Origin: Pectinophora gossypiella
Taxonomy: Eukaryota; Arthropoda; Insecta; Lepidoptera; Gelechiidae
Direction: 5' to 3'
Assembly: GCF_024362695.1 (NCBI RefSeq)
Contig: NC_065408.1
Span: 2,480,001-2,544,000 of the forward strand
DNA length: 64,000 nt
Shown here: in pieces, positions 24,501-35,135 of the stretch
Layout: the number at the start of each line of letters is the position of its first letter
Numbering within the stretch: position 1 is the first letter of the stretch
The notes under the pieces: model-generated
The model's database searches: none
What the model was told of the DNA's origin: nothing
The model's input: the letters and a program-made list of their open reading frames with translations, nothing else
Translations under genes and position numbers: made by a program

Positions 24501-26223
24501 TATACAATAAAAACATAAATCAAACTATTGGTAAGTTTTTTGTCAATCACAGTACTAAGTCAATTTTACAATGTTTTCAAGCTGAAATTAAATAATAAGT
24601 AACTTCTATTGTGTGGGTTGTGAGGTGGATCACCAATGTCAGCAAACCTGCTGTCAGGGTTATTAAGTTACTTACTTTAGTTAGGACAATGTTTTGATGT
24701 TGTTTTAGACATTAACACTTAAATGTTTATTAGTAATAAATTGTCACTTATCCTTGAGTTACAAAGTTATCTCAAATCATATTAATACAACAATGTTGTA
24801 TTGTTTATGTTGGTATATTTTTACCATAACACCTTTACAACCATGTGATATGCCAAATTTAACAACAATAGAACAAACTGACTAAGCACCAGTCCAAACA
24901 AACAGAAGTTCCTGAAGAAAAGGCTTGATAGTTTATTGATGTGGCTTATAAATATTGTAGATTTGCCGCAGATGCCAATATGAGTGCCGAGGTCATTCAC
25001 CCAGTATCAAATTTCAGATAACAGGCATAGGACATGTTACGGGTAACCACTAGTATATTATAAAAACTTACTTATCAAAGGTGAAATTATCAGCCATATC
25101 CCCTCTAGTGCCGCTGCTGTGTCTCTGCCAGAAGCGGAGATAGAACCACGAGAGTATGGTGCCACTGCCCCACATACATGGGTATGTGCCCTCCAAGGCA
25201 CCAACGGCCCAAAGAATTATGGCCACAATCAGGATCAGTAATGGCAATGACCGGTTTGTGAGCTTTCCTGCAAGTATATGAATGAACATGTTTTATCACA
25301 TTATATGTTAGTAGTTACGATGTGTTATATTAAAGTCGTAACACCGACAGTCCTTTTAAAATCCAAACTCCATTGTTTTACTATTGTGTCTGGAAACCTC
25401 GGCTTTACGAGGTTATTAGCATTTTTTCCCTATTTCTTGAGTTTATGTTTCCTAAACTTATCATTAGAAATCAGTCTAATAATCAATTGATAAGATTAGA
25501 ATTACAGTCCTTAAAGAGACATGGTTAAAAATGTTGGATTCGATTTTGATACAAAGAGTCGAAATGTTGGATTTGATTTTGATACAAAGAGTCGAAATGT
25601 GAGTAATATTTACAAAATAATGCTTGGTTTAACACCAAACCAGTTCTTTGTGACTATGTTGTAGGTGTTGTAACCCATTTGAAACATGTCATAATAATAA
25701 CAAAATACAAACCTAATGGTGTTTTGATCAGCAAATGATCTGGCATTATTTGCTTGACAGCCACGCTCACCGCAGCCAAGTACCCAGCCAGCCCGTGGAC
25801 GTGTATGTCGAACAAATACGATGTATTCCCCGTACACACAAATATCATCAAATAGTAAAACGTCGTCAAGAATGCTACGCCGGCGTTCGTCAGCACGAAA
25901 AACTTCATCATCTCCATCTGCCCCCATAGTGGCTCTATCAACTTCCCACATAGTCCCACAGTCACAATATCAATCACCACCTCCCACAAGTGAATCTCGA
26001 GAAACCAAAACGTGAAAGTGGACCAAAGTTGGAAAGAAGGTGGCAACAAATATCCTGGAGTGACACTTAGAACGTTCACTACATCTTCAGAAAATGATAA
26101 GATGTATCCAATAACCACAACCACACATATAAATTTCACAGAGGGTGATGTGTTTCCTAATAAAGCGGAAAATTGTTGTCGTAAATATGGTAAATTACGG
26201 CTAAAAACCCTAAGCGCAGCCAT
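21505..26223 (-). CDS. TMEM115: TMEM115, rhomboid-like Golgi membrane protein
   Basis: Four coding exons on the minus strand, in gene order 26223-25713, 25267-25072, 23864-23688 and 21730-21505, joining in frame to 369 aa. The start chosen is the ATG at 26223 (MAALRVF); the frame stays open upstream but without an earlier ATG. Hydrophobic segments lie near residues 29-45, 67-92, 107-130, 143-158 and 178-195. Family hallmarks include LLGNTSPSVKF near 21-31, GQMEMMKFF near 101, YLRFWQ near 213, TRGDMAD near 224-230 with FFP soon after, and ALKALSERL in the cytosolic tail. The tail is Pro/Ala-rich. TMEM115 is a catalytically inactive rhomboid-like protein of the Golgi linked to COPI retrograde transport. 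It diverges from NAXE with about 640 bp between start codons. Confidence 0.95.
21775..22240. repeat. Composite of dispersed repeats in TMEM115 intron 3
   Basis: The stretch at 21775-21860 shares GATGTACCTC and adjoining sequence with the repeat in Hakai intron 5. The stretch at 21955-22000 shares CGACCATTATAGACGGCGAT. From about 22030 the DNA matches the tail of SINE 2 (compare 63420-63557), including GGCCTTTGGCGGCTCAATAG and CCAGGGTTGATGAGGTT. The order differs from Hakai, so it is a mosaic. Confidence 0.6.
22623..23137. mobile_element. Non-autonomous element with GCCAATCCATCCTTACC ends
   Basis: The left end reads GCCAATCCATCCTTACCG and the right end is its inverse, CGGTAAGGATGGATTGGC, enclosing about 515 bp. 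The interior is GC-richer than its surroundings. A segment around 22970-23045 recurs, diverged, at 1180-1270. Interior open frames lack recognisable domains. The target duplication is not clear. Confidence 0.65.
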
Positions 26224-26862
26224 TTTTGTGACGGATGAGTGAGTAAACGTCAACTGTCAACAAAATCAAAATATTTGCATTCGGATACACGCACACACTA
26301 GTCGACTTCATTTTAAAAACCGGTAACGGTGGCTGTGTAATATAGATACGTGATAATATTTCTAAAAAACCGGTAATCACCCAGTAAATATTTCTGAACG
26401 CTAACGATTTTGTCAAAATTTTGTTGTGAACTTCGGCTAAGTTGAGAATTTTCCATAAATAAATAATAAAAATACAAAAAGACTATTTGTTTTCAGGTCA
26501 AAAGAGCTATATACTTTAATAAATAAATGTTATTCCGTAGATTGATCGGTGGTGCGTTGTTGGTAAGCTTTTAGGTAATACTTTATTGTGAATTTAATAA
26601 TACGACTTCTCACCTCTTATCAGTATACTTTCTTACCTAATCCAAATATTTTATTGAAATCTACTAAATTAACACCATACAAAACTACACTATTAAGCTT
26701 AATTGATGTACCTGCTAGGTACATAAACTAAATATACTTTGAATTACTTGTTTGTAATAAATAGCGCACGGTACTTCACAAAGCCAAGTTCAAGAGGTCA
26801 TGTCATGACATTGTTGTTTTTAGCTAAGATTAGCGAACGTGTGCAGTGCGACAAATACAACG
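26224..26862. promoter_or_regulatory. Divergent TMEM115/NAXE promoter interval
   Basis: The two ATGs are 26223 (minus) and 26863 (plus), so both genes must be driven from within about 640 bp unless upstream noncoding exons exist. The interval is AT-rich with no TATA box in a convincing position. A shared or back-to-back promoter is inference. Confidence 0.5.
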
Positions 26863-27958
26863 ATGGCTGGTAAGCAGTGCAACAGTCGCCGCACGTCGTA
26901 TCTGACGCAGACAGACGCGGCGGCGCTCGATCAGGACCTATTCAATGAATACAAATTCAGTGTCGATCAACTCATGGAACTAGCTGGTTTGAGCGTCGCC
27001 TCGGCGGTGGCGAGAGCTTATCCAGTTACCACGTTAGTAGGTTTAACTTTTACAATGTACTTAACCTGTTTTGTTACATATATCTTATATCTACCTATAC
27101 ATAGATTATATTGCTTCTTAACTTAAATTTGAAAATATTAAACATCTCATATTGTACATGTCTTTTTACGGGCATTCATTATAAATAAATAATATAAATA
27201 AATAGTTGCCCACTATACATTAAAAAATATATTGTCTAGGTACATGAATTTCATTGTCCTCTGCAGTTTTCCCAGTTCAATTATTGTTACAGATTCTGCA
27301 CCGTGCTTGTAGTCTGTGGGCCTGGCAATAATGGAGGAGATGGGCTGGTAGCAGCAAGACATTTGGCACTATTTGGGTATTCAGTATGGGTATACTACCC
27401 CAAGCGCACAGCAAAGCCTCTTTACGAAAATCTCCTACACCAAGCGTCCAGTTTTGGGGTAACAATACTGGATGAACTGGCACCAAATGATGATTTTAAA
27501 ATAATAGTTGATGCACTATTTGGATTCAGTTTTAAACCACCAGTAAGAGATGAACTCAAGCCTGCACTGTATGCAATGATTGATTCTAAAAGTCCAGTTT
27601 GCAGGTATGATTGTTTATTGGGTCATTTTATTTAATTGGTGTATTTGATTTTATCGTGTAAAATAAGCCAAGTTCTTTTTTTTGTATTGATCAAAATAAT
27701 ATGAATTCGTATTCTCTTTCTAGTGTGGATATACCAAGTGGGTGGGATGTAGAAAAGGGACCAATCAGCGTTAAATCTTTAAAGCCAGCTATGCTGATTT
27801 CTCTGTCGGCACCTAAGCTATGTGCGAGACCAGAAATTATACTTGATGCCAAGCATTACTTGGGTGGACGCTTCCTTCCTCCTGGACTCATTGAAAAATA
27901 CAACTTAACTTTACCAAATTATCCTGACCAAGACCAAATTGTTAAACTATTGTGTTAA
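26863..27958 (+). CDS. NAXE: NAD(P)H-hydrate epimerase (NAXE, YjeF_N family)
   Basis: Three exons, 26863-27032, 27293-27604 and 27724-27958, give 238 aa. The start is the ATG in CAACGATGG; the frame continues upstream without another ATG. Residues 66-75 are GPGNNGGDGL, the nucleotide-binding signature of YjeF_N proteins. VDALFG (129-134) and SVDIPSGWD (161-169) complete the active-site region, including the conserved Asp. The enzyme interconverts R and S epimers of hydrated NAD(P)H so that the ATP-dependent dehydratase can repair them. The short N-terminus lacks a strong mitochondrial presequence, although basic residues are present at 9-10. The length is normal for an insect member. Confidence 0.95.
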
Positions 27959-28067
27959 TTTATTTTGTTTCTAATTTTCGGATATTAAAATGTATGGATT
28001 ATTAAATTGTTAACATCATTGCCATGGTCTTCATTTAAACGGTTACTTTTTTAACCTACTTTTTTAC

Positions 28068-28073
28068 AATAAA
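28068..28073 (+). terminator. Polyadenylation signal of NAXE
   Basis: AATAAA 110 bp after the NAXE stop codon, in a T-rich context. This is a typical short 3' UTR. Confidence 0.7.
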
Positions 28074-28323
28074 GTTCATAGCAAATATTTTCTTTCATTG
28101 ACTTTTGTTCTATTAATAATAAAATTATACCTACCTATCGATGGGCCAAATCGGTTTCTAAGATGAAATGACCAAAGAAGTGACTTGAAATAAAATACAA
28201 GAACATTACAAATGGCTGTATCTATGAATTCCATTACATTTTTAATTAAAAATAATTGTTTGACATTTCTACAGAAGGTTTCCTGTAGCCTGTAGGTATT
28301 ATTTGAAGCTTGAGTGACTGAAC

Positions 28324-29799
28324 TCAATTTGGTGTGCGTCAAGCTAGCGGCCTCAAAAAAAAAATGGGCACGAAAAAATAATTTGACCATACCAAAAAAT
28401 AGTACTCTTATTGAAAAAAATAGTACCTGTTGTAAAAAAATTAGTACCATCACGGTTCTGGATTTATAGCCATGTTTTATTGCACTTGCTAGCTTGACGG
28501 TGAGCGAAATTTGGCGAGAGTTAACGACAAGGTCTTTCGCTTTGATTTAAACGCCAAAAAATAGTACCGAAATAGTACTCACCCCCTGCAAAATACCGAA
28601 ATGAGTACTTCAACGGTTCCAAAGTTATAAAGGCAGTTCTTTGATCCCGCTGGCTTGACGTTTTGAAAATACCTATTATCTGGGGAACGCTTGCATACTT
28701 CAGTATGTAACTAATGTCAATAAACTCGTATGAAATAGTACTTCCTACCATCATAATTTTGATCCGATTCTCTTTGTAGAAATATGTTAAAAAATCATCA
28801 TAACCTATGCCATACATTTGTTGTTGATACAGTCACGTAGACAATTACATAACCTCACAATTTATTCGTAAGTATTGCCATCGCCAGTATTGCCATTTTG
28901 GAGGTCTACCCTACCATTTCTTTGCACTTCAGAGTGTTGCTATTACAAAAAATTGCTATTGCATACACCCATATGCAATAATTTAAAAAAAAAATGGCTG
29001 CATGGGTCTAGTTCTTATTGAAAACAATCTGTGATTTTAATACATCATAATACATTTTTAATCTGCTGTTTTATTTTATAATTTATACCTTCATGTTCAA
29101 TTTGTTACGGATCGAAGTGTTTGTTAATAAACAATTTGCAGTATTTGTAGAATAACTCAAAGAGTTTCAACAATGATATTACTTTCATCTGACAACCCTG
29201 GCACTTCACCAATTTTTACCCAAAAATGGGGAAAAAATACTAAAATCTGACATTCTTTTTGAGCATGTGTAATAATTTTGTTCGAGACTGTACCTGTCTT
29301 GATAAATGTATGACATAGGTTATAATGACTTTTTGACACATTTCTACAAAGAGAATCAGGTCCAAATTATGATGGTAGGGAGTACTATTTCATACGAGTT
29401 GATTGACATTAGTTACAAACTGAAGTATGCAAGCGTTCCCTAGATAATAGGTATTTTCAAAACGTCAAGCTAGCGGGATCAAAGAACTGCCTTTATAACT
29501 TTGGAACCGTTGAAGTACTCATTTCGGTATTTTGCAGGGGGTGAGTACTATTTCGGTACTATTTTTTGGAGTTTAAATCATAGCGAAAGACCTTGTCGTT
29601 AACTCTCGCCAAATTTCGCTCACCGTCAAGCTAGCAAGTGCAATAAAACATGGCTATAAATCCAGAACCGTGATGGTACTAATTTTTTTACAACAGGTAC
29701 TATTTTTTTCAATAATAGTACTATTTTTTGGTATGGTCAAATTATTTTTTCGTGCCCATTTTTTTTTTGAGGCCGCTAGCTTGACGCACACTCAATTTG
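28324..29799. mobile_element. Foldback DNA element with ~500-bp inverted arms
   Basis: The element proper is 28332-29791 (1460 bp), flanked on both sides by the 8-bp direct repeat TCAATTTG (28324-28331 and 29792-29799). Its ends are perfect inverses, starting GTGTGCGTCAAGCTAGCGG. Inverted homology extends about 520 bp inwards (to about 28850 and from about 29270) with scattered differences. Within the arms GTCAAGCTAGC or its inverse occurs six times, three per arm (near 28338, 28488, 28648, 29464, 29625, 29775), suggesting transposase-binding sites. The core of about 400 bp has no recognisable coding frame. An 8-bp duplication fits hAT-, P- or Merlin-type cut-and-paste transposons, but I cannot assign one. 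Confidence 0.9.
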
Positions 29800-29868
29800 T
29801 AGGAGAGTGGTGGTGGTGTAAATGACAATCTCTAATGATAGAACTTTAAAAACACATGTGATGTCCGA

Positions 29869-29889
29869 TTTCGCGCCAAATTTTCCCGC
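29869..29889 (+). promoter_or_regulatory. Tandem E2F-type sites of the PCNA promoter
   Basis: TTTCGCGCCAAA (29869-29880) satisfies the E2F consensus TTTSSCGC on both strands and is followed at once by TTTCCCGC (29882-29889). PCNA is a classic E2F/DP target at the G1/S transition in animals, including Drosophila. The sites lie about 110 bp upstream of a likely noncoding first exon. Function is inference from motif and location. Confidence 0.75.
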
Positions 29890-29939
29890 TGCCAGCCGGG
29901 GCAGCCGGTCGACTTGTCAATTCTTGTCTGTTGGGTCAA

Positions 29940-29998
29940 CGATTTCTGTGCATCGTGCTTTGTTTCTACGTGATATCTTTATATTTTAAGAATAAAAC
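29940..29998 (+). other. Probable noncoding first exon of PCNA
   Basis: A good donor, AAAACGTAAGT, follows 29998. A good acceptor, TTGCTACAG, ends at 30205, three bases before the PCNA ATG. This suggests a 5' UTR intron of about 200 bp. The transcription start near 29940 is a guess. Confidence 0.5.
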
Positions 29999-30208
29999 GT
30001 AAGTAAATTGTGTTATTTACTTTTAATAATGCCTATTGTTCACCTAATTATATGTAAAACAGACAATTACCTCTGATTCTCTCCATATCTGGCACAGCCT
30101 CCCACGGCGTTTCCTGCGTTAGGGCTTTGTTGCATGTTATTTCGCATTACCCTAGATATCGTACTTGTACAAGTTGCTATATAAGTGTGTGATTGATTGC
30201 TACAGACA

Positions 30209-33025
30209 ATGTTCGAAGCACGCCTCCTGAAGAGCTCCATCCTCAAGAAGGTGCTGGAAGCCATCAAGGACCTCCTCACGCAGGCGACATTTGATTGCGA
30301 CGATAATGGTATACAGCTACAGGTAATTTTAATTGAATAGTATTCATACTGATAGAACATATACATCTGAAGAATAATTAAGAGTACATCATTGCATTTA
30401 GTGGAACAAATTGGCACCAGCACTACACTAACTAGCTAAGTTTACACTCACTGTGAACATGACAACTGATATTTGCATAACTTGTGCTCATTTTATGTCT
30501 TTGCTCAACAATCCTTAATAGACTCTTCTTACCTATATTTTAGATTTACATACATACATAAACTCACGCCTATTTCCCACCGGGGTAAGCAGAGACTATA
30601 GAATTCCATTTGCTTCGATCCTGACACACTTCCCTTGCTTCCTCCATATACAGATGCACATTTAGATTTACATGCTCTAATTATTCTAGGCTATGGACAA
30701 CTCTCATGTGTCTCTGGTGTCCCTCACACTCCGAGCAGACGGCTTTGATAAGTACAGATGTGACAGAAACATCTCCATGGGCATGAATCTTGGCAGGTAC
30801 GTTTTGATGGTATACTATTTGTAGTCTAGCATGCAACAGCAGGACAGTAAGAGAATAATAATATGGTCTAGTGCATAAGTGACACCAAGAAAACTATTCA
30901 TCACATGGCTTATGCATCATGCTATGATATAAAAAGTATACCTAGTTTATATTTAAATGGAAGGCTTATTGTACATAGAACACTTCTCTTCCCTATCTAT
31001 TCCTTTTTTTAGAAAAAAATCAATGTAATTTGTTGCCTACAGCATGTCAAAGATCCTCAAATGTGCTGGTGATAAGGACACAGTGACGATGAAGGCACAG
31101 GACAACGCTGACACTGTCACCTTCGTGTTTGAAAGCCCCAACCAGGAGAAAGTTTCTGATTACGAGATGAAGCTGATGAATCTTGATTTGGAGCATTTAG
31201 GTGAGATATTGTTCACAATTTCTTTTACACATCAGCAGGTAGTTAATAGGTTATACTACCATTATGCGCGGCGCGGCGAATATTGCAGGCAAGGATCTAT
31301 AGTCATATGATGTTTACCTACAATATAGACTGCATTTGCTGCGCCTGTGTGGCGAAACCTGCGGCGATAGTTATCGCGCCGTACGCGAAAGCGGAACACG
31401 GGCAGACCCCATAGGTATTAATAATATAAGAGTCACCACAAGAGCACCGTTTTGAATTTTAATTTTTAAATGTTGTGTGAATTGATTTTCAGGTATTCCT
31501 GAGACTGAATACAGCTGCACAATCCGCATGCCGAGTGCGGAATTCGCGCGCATTTGTCGCGATCTCTCACAGTTTGGAGAGTCCATGGTCATCTCGTGCA
31601 CTAAAGAAGGTGAGTTATAGGGCTTGTAATGGAGTGATGGGGCAGGCACTTTTAGTTTAGTGTTGTAGGCAACAACATCAGGGGTTTGCTGGTTGTCTTT
31701 GGAGACTAAGGGTGCCTGGAGTCATAGGTATTCTGACGTTATAGAATCATGGAAAACAGAGACTAGTGCATACTACTACAAATAAAGCATACTATCATTA
31801 ACCTCTCATATGCCGAGATACCAGACACAATAGATTTTACATTGTGTCTGGTCGAGATCCGCGTTCCGGCGTTTAAGGGGTTAAAGCTTGTACTTATTGA
31901 TTTCTAAAATATATTGCTTGTATATATTTTTTTGTCAGCTATTTCTCATTTAAGGAAAAAAAAATTGATATGGAAAAAATCAAATCTGTTAAATATCAAA
32001 CCCTTCTTGTTAAAACTTTTCAGTTTCATGTTTTTATTTAGTAGTTGCCTTTGATTACTTGTGAATCTGCCCATTCCATTAACCTCTCATATGCCGAGAT
32101 ACCAGACACAATAGATTTTACATTGTGTCTGGTCGAGATCTGCGTTCCGGCGTTCGAAAGGTTAAGGATTATGTATGTATGTACAATAAACAATCTGTTA
32201 TTTTTTCCAGGTGTGAAGTTCTCGGCGACCGGCGACATAGGGTCAGCGAACATCAAGCTGGCGCAGACTGCAAGCGTAGACAAGGAGGAGGAAGCGGTCG
32301 TCATCGAGATGGACGAGCCCGTCACGCTCACCTTCGCCTGCCAGTACCTCAACTACTTCACTAAGGCCACCTCGCTTAGTCCACAGGTAAGTTATGTACT
32401 GCAGCAGCGTGGTAGACTATGCTCCATACACTCTCCGGTTAATTGACGGGAGGCGTTCGTTACGGTACTTTGGAGTTTTACACCTAAGCGAGAGTGATGA
32501 GATTTGCAATCTAATCGGCGGGCTTAACACCGTAAGCGCGCGCCTCTTTCTCGCCTCGACATACGTCACTCTTTCACAGTACTGCCGAGACAGACGATCT
32601 CTGTCGCGGCGAGAAAGAGTCGCGTGCTTACGGTGCTAGGCCCGCAGGAGAGAAGATGCTGTCGTTCTCTCCCCCGCGACAATTGGTCGATTCCTGCACA
32701 TATCCGCTCTGCTTTGGTGCAAACACACTTATTTAGCTTTCCGACCGATAATACATTCGCGTAGAATATACCTGGTTTCAGTTTGGTTATATAAGACAAC
32801 TGTTTTCGTCCCTGAAAAGTATTAAGTCCTGAAGTTCCAGTAGGTGCCAATTTTTACCCAAAGGAGGCTCACGTTTTTCTTCAGAAAAATACTCATATTG
32901 CCTGTCTGTTCCAGGTACAACTGTCAATGTCAGCCGACGTGCCTTTAGTGGTAGAGTACCGTATTCCCGACATCGGCCACATTCGCTACTACTTGGCGCC
33001 AAAGATCGAAGAGGAAGACAGCTGA
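30209..33025 (+). CDS. PCNA: Proliferating cell nuclear antigen
   Basis: Six exons, 30209-30322, 30690-30796, 31043-31200, 31493-31609, 32211-32386 and 32915-33025, give exactly 260 aa, the invariant length for animal PCNA. It starts MFEARL and ends KIEEEDS. The interdomain connecting loop is around residues 119-133. The lysine used for damage-induced ubiquitination is conserved at K164 (context SCTKEGVKF). PCNA is the homotrimeric sliding clamp for DNA polymerases delta and epsilon and recruits PIP-box proteins for replication and repair in the nucleus. Intron 4 holds a duplicated hairpin repeat and intron 5 another MITE, listed separately. Transcription is probably E2F-controlled, given the tandem sites upstream. 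Confidence 0.98.
31798..31884. repeat. TTAA-bounded hairpin repeat, copy 1
   Basis: An 87-bp unit in PCNA intron 4 beginning TTAACCTCTCATATGCCG and ending in an approximate inverse, CGGCGTTTAAGGGGTTAA. The centre is a tight hairpin, CCAGACACAAT...ATTGTGTCTGG. TTAA at both ends is the target preference of piggyBac-type elements. Non-coding. Confidence 0.7.
32079..32165. repeat. TTAA-bounded hairpin repeat, copy 2
   Basis: A near-identical 87-bp copy in the same orientation, 281 bp downstream of copy 1 and within the same PCNA intron. A few substitutions near the right end separate the two. Confidence 0.7.
32390..32455 (+). mobile_element. SINE 1 fragment at the PCNA intron 5 donor
   Basis: GCAGCGTGGTAGACTATGCTC matches the body of SINE 1 diverged, and begins within about 10 bp of the intron 5 donor. 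Truncated at both ends. Confidence 0.5.
32518..32645. mobile_element. MITE with GCGGGCTTAACACCG ends in PCNA intron 5
   Basis: Arms of about 38 bp are inverted: left GCGGGCTTAACACCGTAAGC through CTCTTTCTCGCC, right its inverse ending GGCCCGC. The 50-bp loop is unrelated. GC-rich compared with the host intron. Single copy here. Confidence 0.7.
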
Positions 33026-33193
33026 ACAATTAGTGTTAAGTGTTACTTTATCATGTACTCCGTATCTGTTAATTCCCGCCCGTCAGTGCCTATCATGTCT
33101 TACTTCTGTATTATTTAACTAATTCTATACACTGTGTGTATAGCAGGAAATTGTGATAGATGGATGTTGAAGATTGTAATGTTGTAAACGGCA

Positions 33194-33199
33194 AATAAA
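33194..33199 (+). terminator. Polyadenylation signal of PCNA
   Basis: AATAAA 169 bp after the PCNA stop, followed by T-rich sequence. Confidence 0.75.
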
Positions 33200-33240
33200 C
33201 ATAATTTTTGTATTACAACTTCGTTTTCATATAAAGAGTT

Positions 33241-33541
33241 AGGACATTCCTGCAGACACCTAATTTTATTTTAAGTTATACCTGTCATTTTCTTATCCGC
33301 CGAAAAGGGACGGATGATTGACAACTGTCAATTTTAAAATTAATGATACACGCATCTCGCTGGTATGCTACCCGTTTGAAGTGTGCTGTCAACTTTATTC
33401 TGCCAATATGAAAAGATGGAAGTTTTTAAAATTCCTGCCTAGAATTGACGTGTTCCATAAATTTTATGCCTGCCGATTACCTGTCCCTTTTCGGTGGATA
33501 ACAAAATGACAGGTATAACTTAAAATTAGATAATTCCAGTA
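33241..33541. mobile_element. MITE family B, copy 2
   Basis: Inverted ends with ATTCCTGCAGACACC and TCATTTTCTTATCCGCCGAA match the family. The interior is shorter than in copies 5 and 6. It lies just past the PCNA polyadenylation site. Confidence 0.75.
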
Positions 33542-35135
33542 CACCATCTAATTTTATTTTTTACTATATTGGTACATCGGCACCAAATTTAAATCTTAAT
33601 ATCAAATCATAATTCGAATCAAAATTTTAATATTCCAAGATTCGTATTAACTTGAACACAATAAAGTACAGCTTCTTATTTCTTGAACGTGGTTATTAAT
33701 ACGATACTTAGTCGATGTGCATACAATGAAACAATAATTAATTTCCAAATATTTAATTTCCACATGTACTATCGTAGTACGTAGTAGTAAAATAGTACAA
33801 ATAATTCAAAATCATGTCAATCATGTTTCACATGAGTATTGAAGAATCATATTAGAATTAGCACGTATCATTATCAGAATACAGCACAATCGAAATAAAT
33901 AAACACTTCTAACACAACACAATGGAATGGTGAACTTAAAGCTCTAGTTTGTTACAAGATAAAAATAGTCCTTAAATCTAAGTACAATTTTGATCCCCAC
34001 CGCTGATAAGTAACAATACAAACGTATCTTATGGCGCTTACCTTTCAATACAAATACTACTCCTATAGGGCAGTGTTTAAGGTGCTCAATAGTGCTAATT
34101 CCAGCAGACAACTAAATTTATTTTAAGTTATACTTGACATTTTCTTTATCTGCAGAATAGGGAAAATTTTAACGTTGGCGTATAGAATATCAGCGAGATG
34201 CCATTCATTCGCCCGTGTTGTTTCATTCACTCATTCATTTTTAAAACAACAGCTGTTAATCATCCGTCCCTTTCCTTTTAGACGGGTAAGAAAACGACAG
34301 GTATAACTTAAAATAAAATTAAGTGTGCTGGAATGAGCACTAAACTGTCAACATTTAAAATGTGCTTCATTTGAAATAAATGTGACATCTACATTATCGT
34401 TTATACCAGAGGCGGAACCATCATCACATTTTTAACACTAATGTGACTAGTTTCGTGGAATAAATCACTTCAAATAATCTTAAATTTTACATTCTAGGTA
34501 ACTTTAGAAAAATAATTCACTCGAGAATTACAAATGAAATCTTTTAAATTAATTTTAAGTACTAATAATAAAAATTTAGGAGGGTGGACAGGGTCTAAGA
34601 GGGAACGGGCCGCGACATCGCTACAATTTTTCGACACCAACACAATATACAGAGTTACGAACAAATAAACTGAACGTTACTTTATTTATGTTGTTGAACG
34701 CTGGAGATCGCTTTGTTCGCCAAATATCGAGTAAAACATTTACACATTTATATCATTCGTTTGTTATTGGAATTATACTATGACGACACCGATATTAAAT
34801 ATTTTAAACCTTCGAAGTTAAAGACACTGAAACTTCCCAAAGTAACCATCAAACTTCATAGTTTCATTCCGTTGCATGCAAGAACATTAATTCTAATCTA
34901 AGTATAACCGAGTATTACAACATCAAATACACGGCGAGATCAGCGTGTCCAATGCGACATCCAGCGCTAAGGTAGCGAACCGCGACTACTGTTTCCACTT
35001 CTTAGCCGAGAAGAGCACGGCGCGCTGCTTCAAGAAGAGCGAGTACCCGCCGGGCTTGCGCACGGGGACCCCGGGCTGCACGGCGCGGGCGCGCCCGCGG
35101 CCGCGGCCCCGCCGCCCCGCCACCCCCCCGCGGCC
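33542..35135. other. Convergent PCNA/BTB 3' region, no gene seen
   Basis: AT-rich DNA apart from MITE B copy 3 and a GC-rich end near 35030-35135. Much of it may be 3' UTR of the minus-strand BTB zinc-finger gene, whose stop is at 35136. No open frame of interest was seen. Confidence 0.45.
34091..34342. mobile_element. MITE family B, copy 3 (shortened)
   Basis: Starts AGTGCTAATTCC and ends with the inverse GGAATGAGCACT. Inner arms are diverged and internally deleted compared with copy 6. Confidence 0.7.

Noticed and set aside
26224..26253. Extended N-terminus for TMEM115 (MTFTHSSVTK...)
   Set aside because: The upstream frame would start at TTG. The first ATG gives MAALRVF, which fits the family's short N-terminus.
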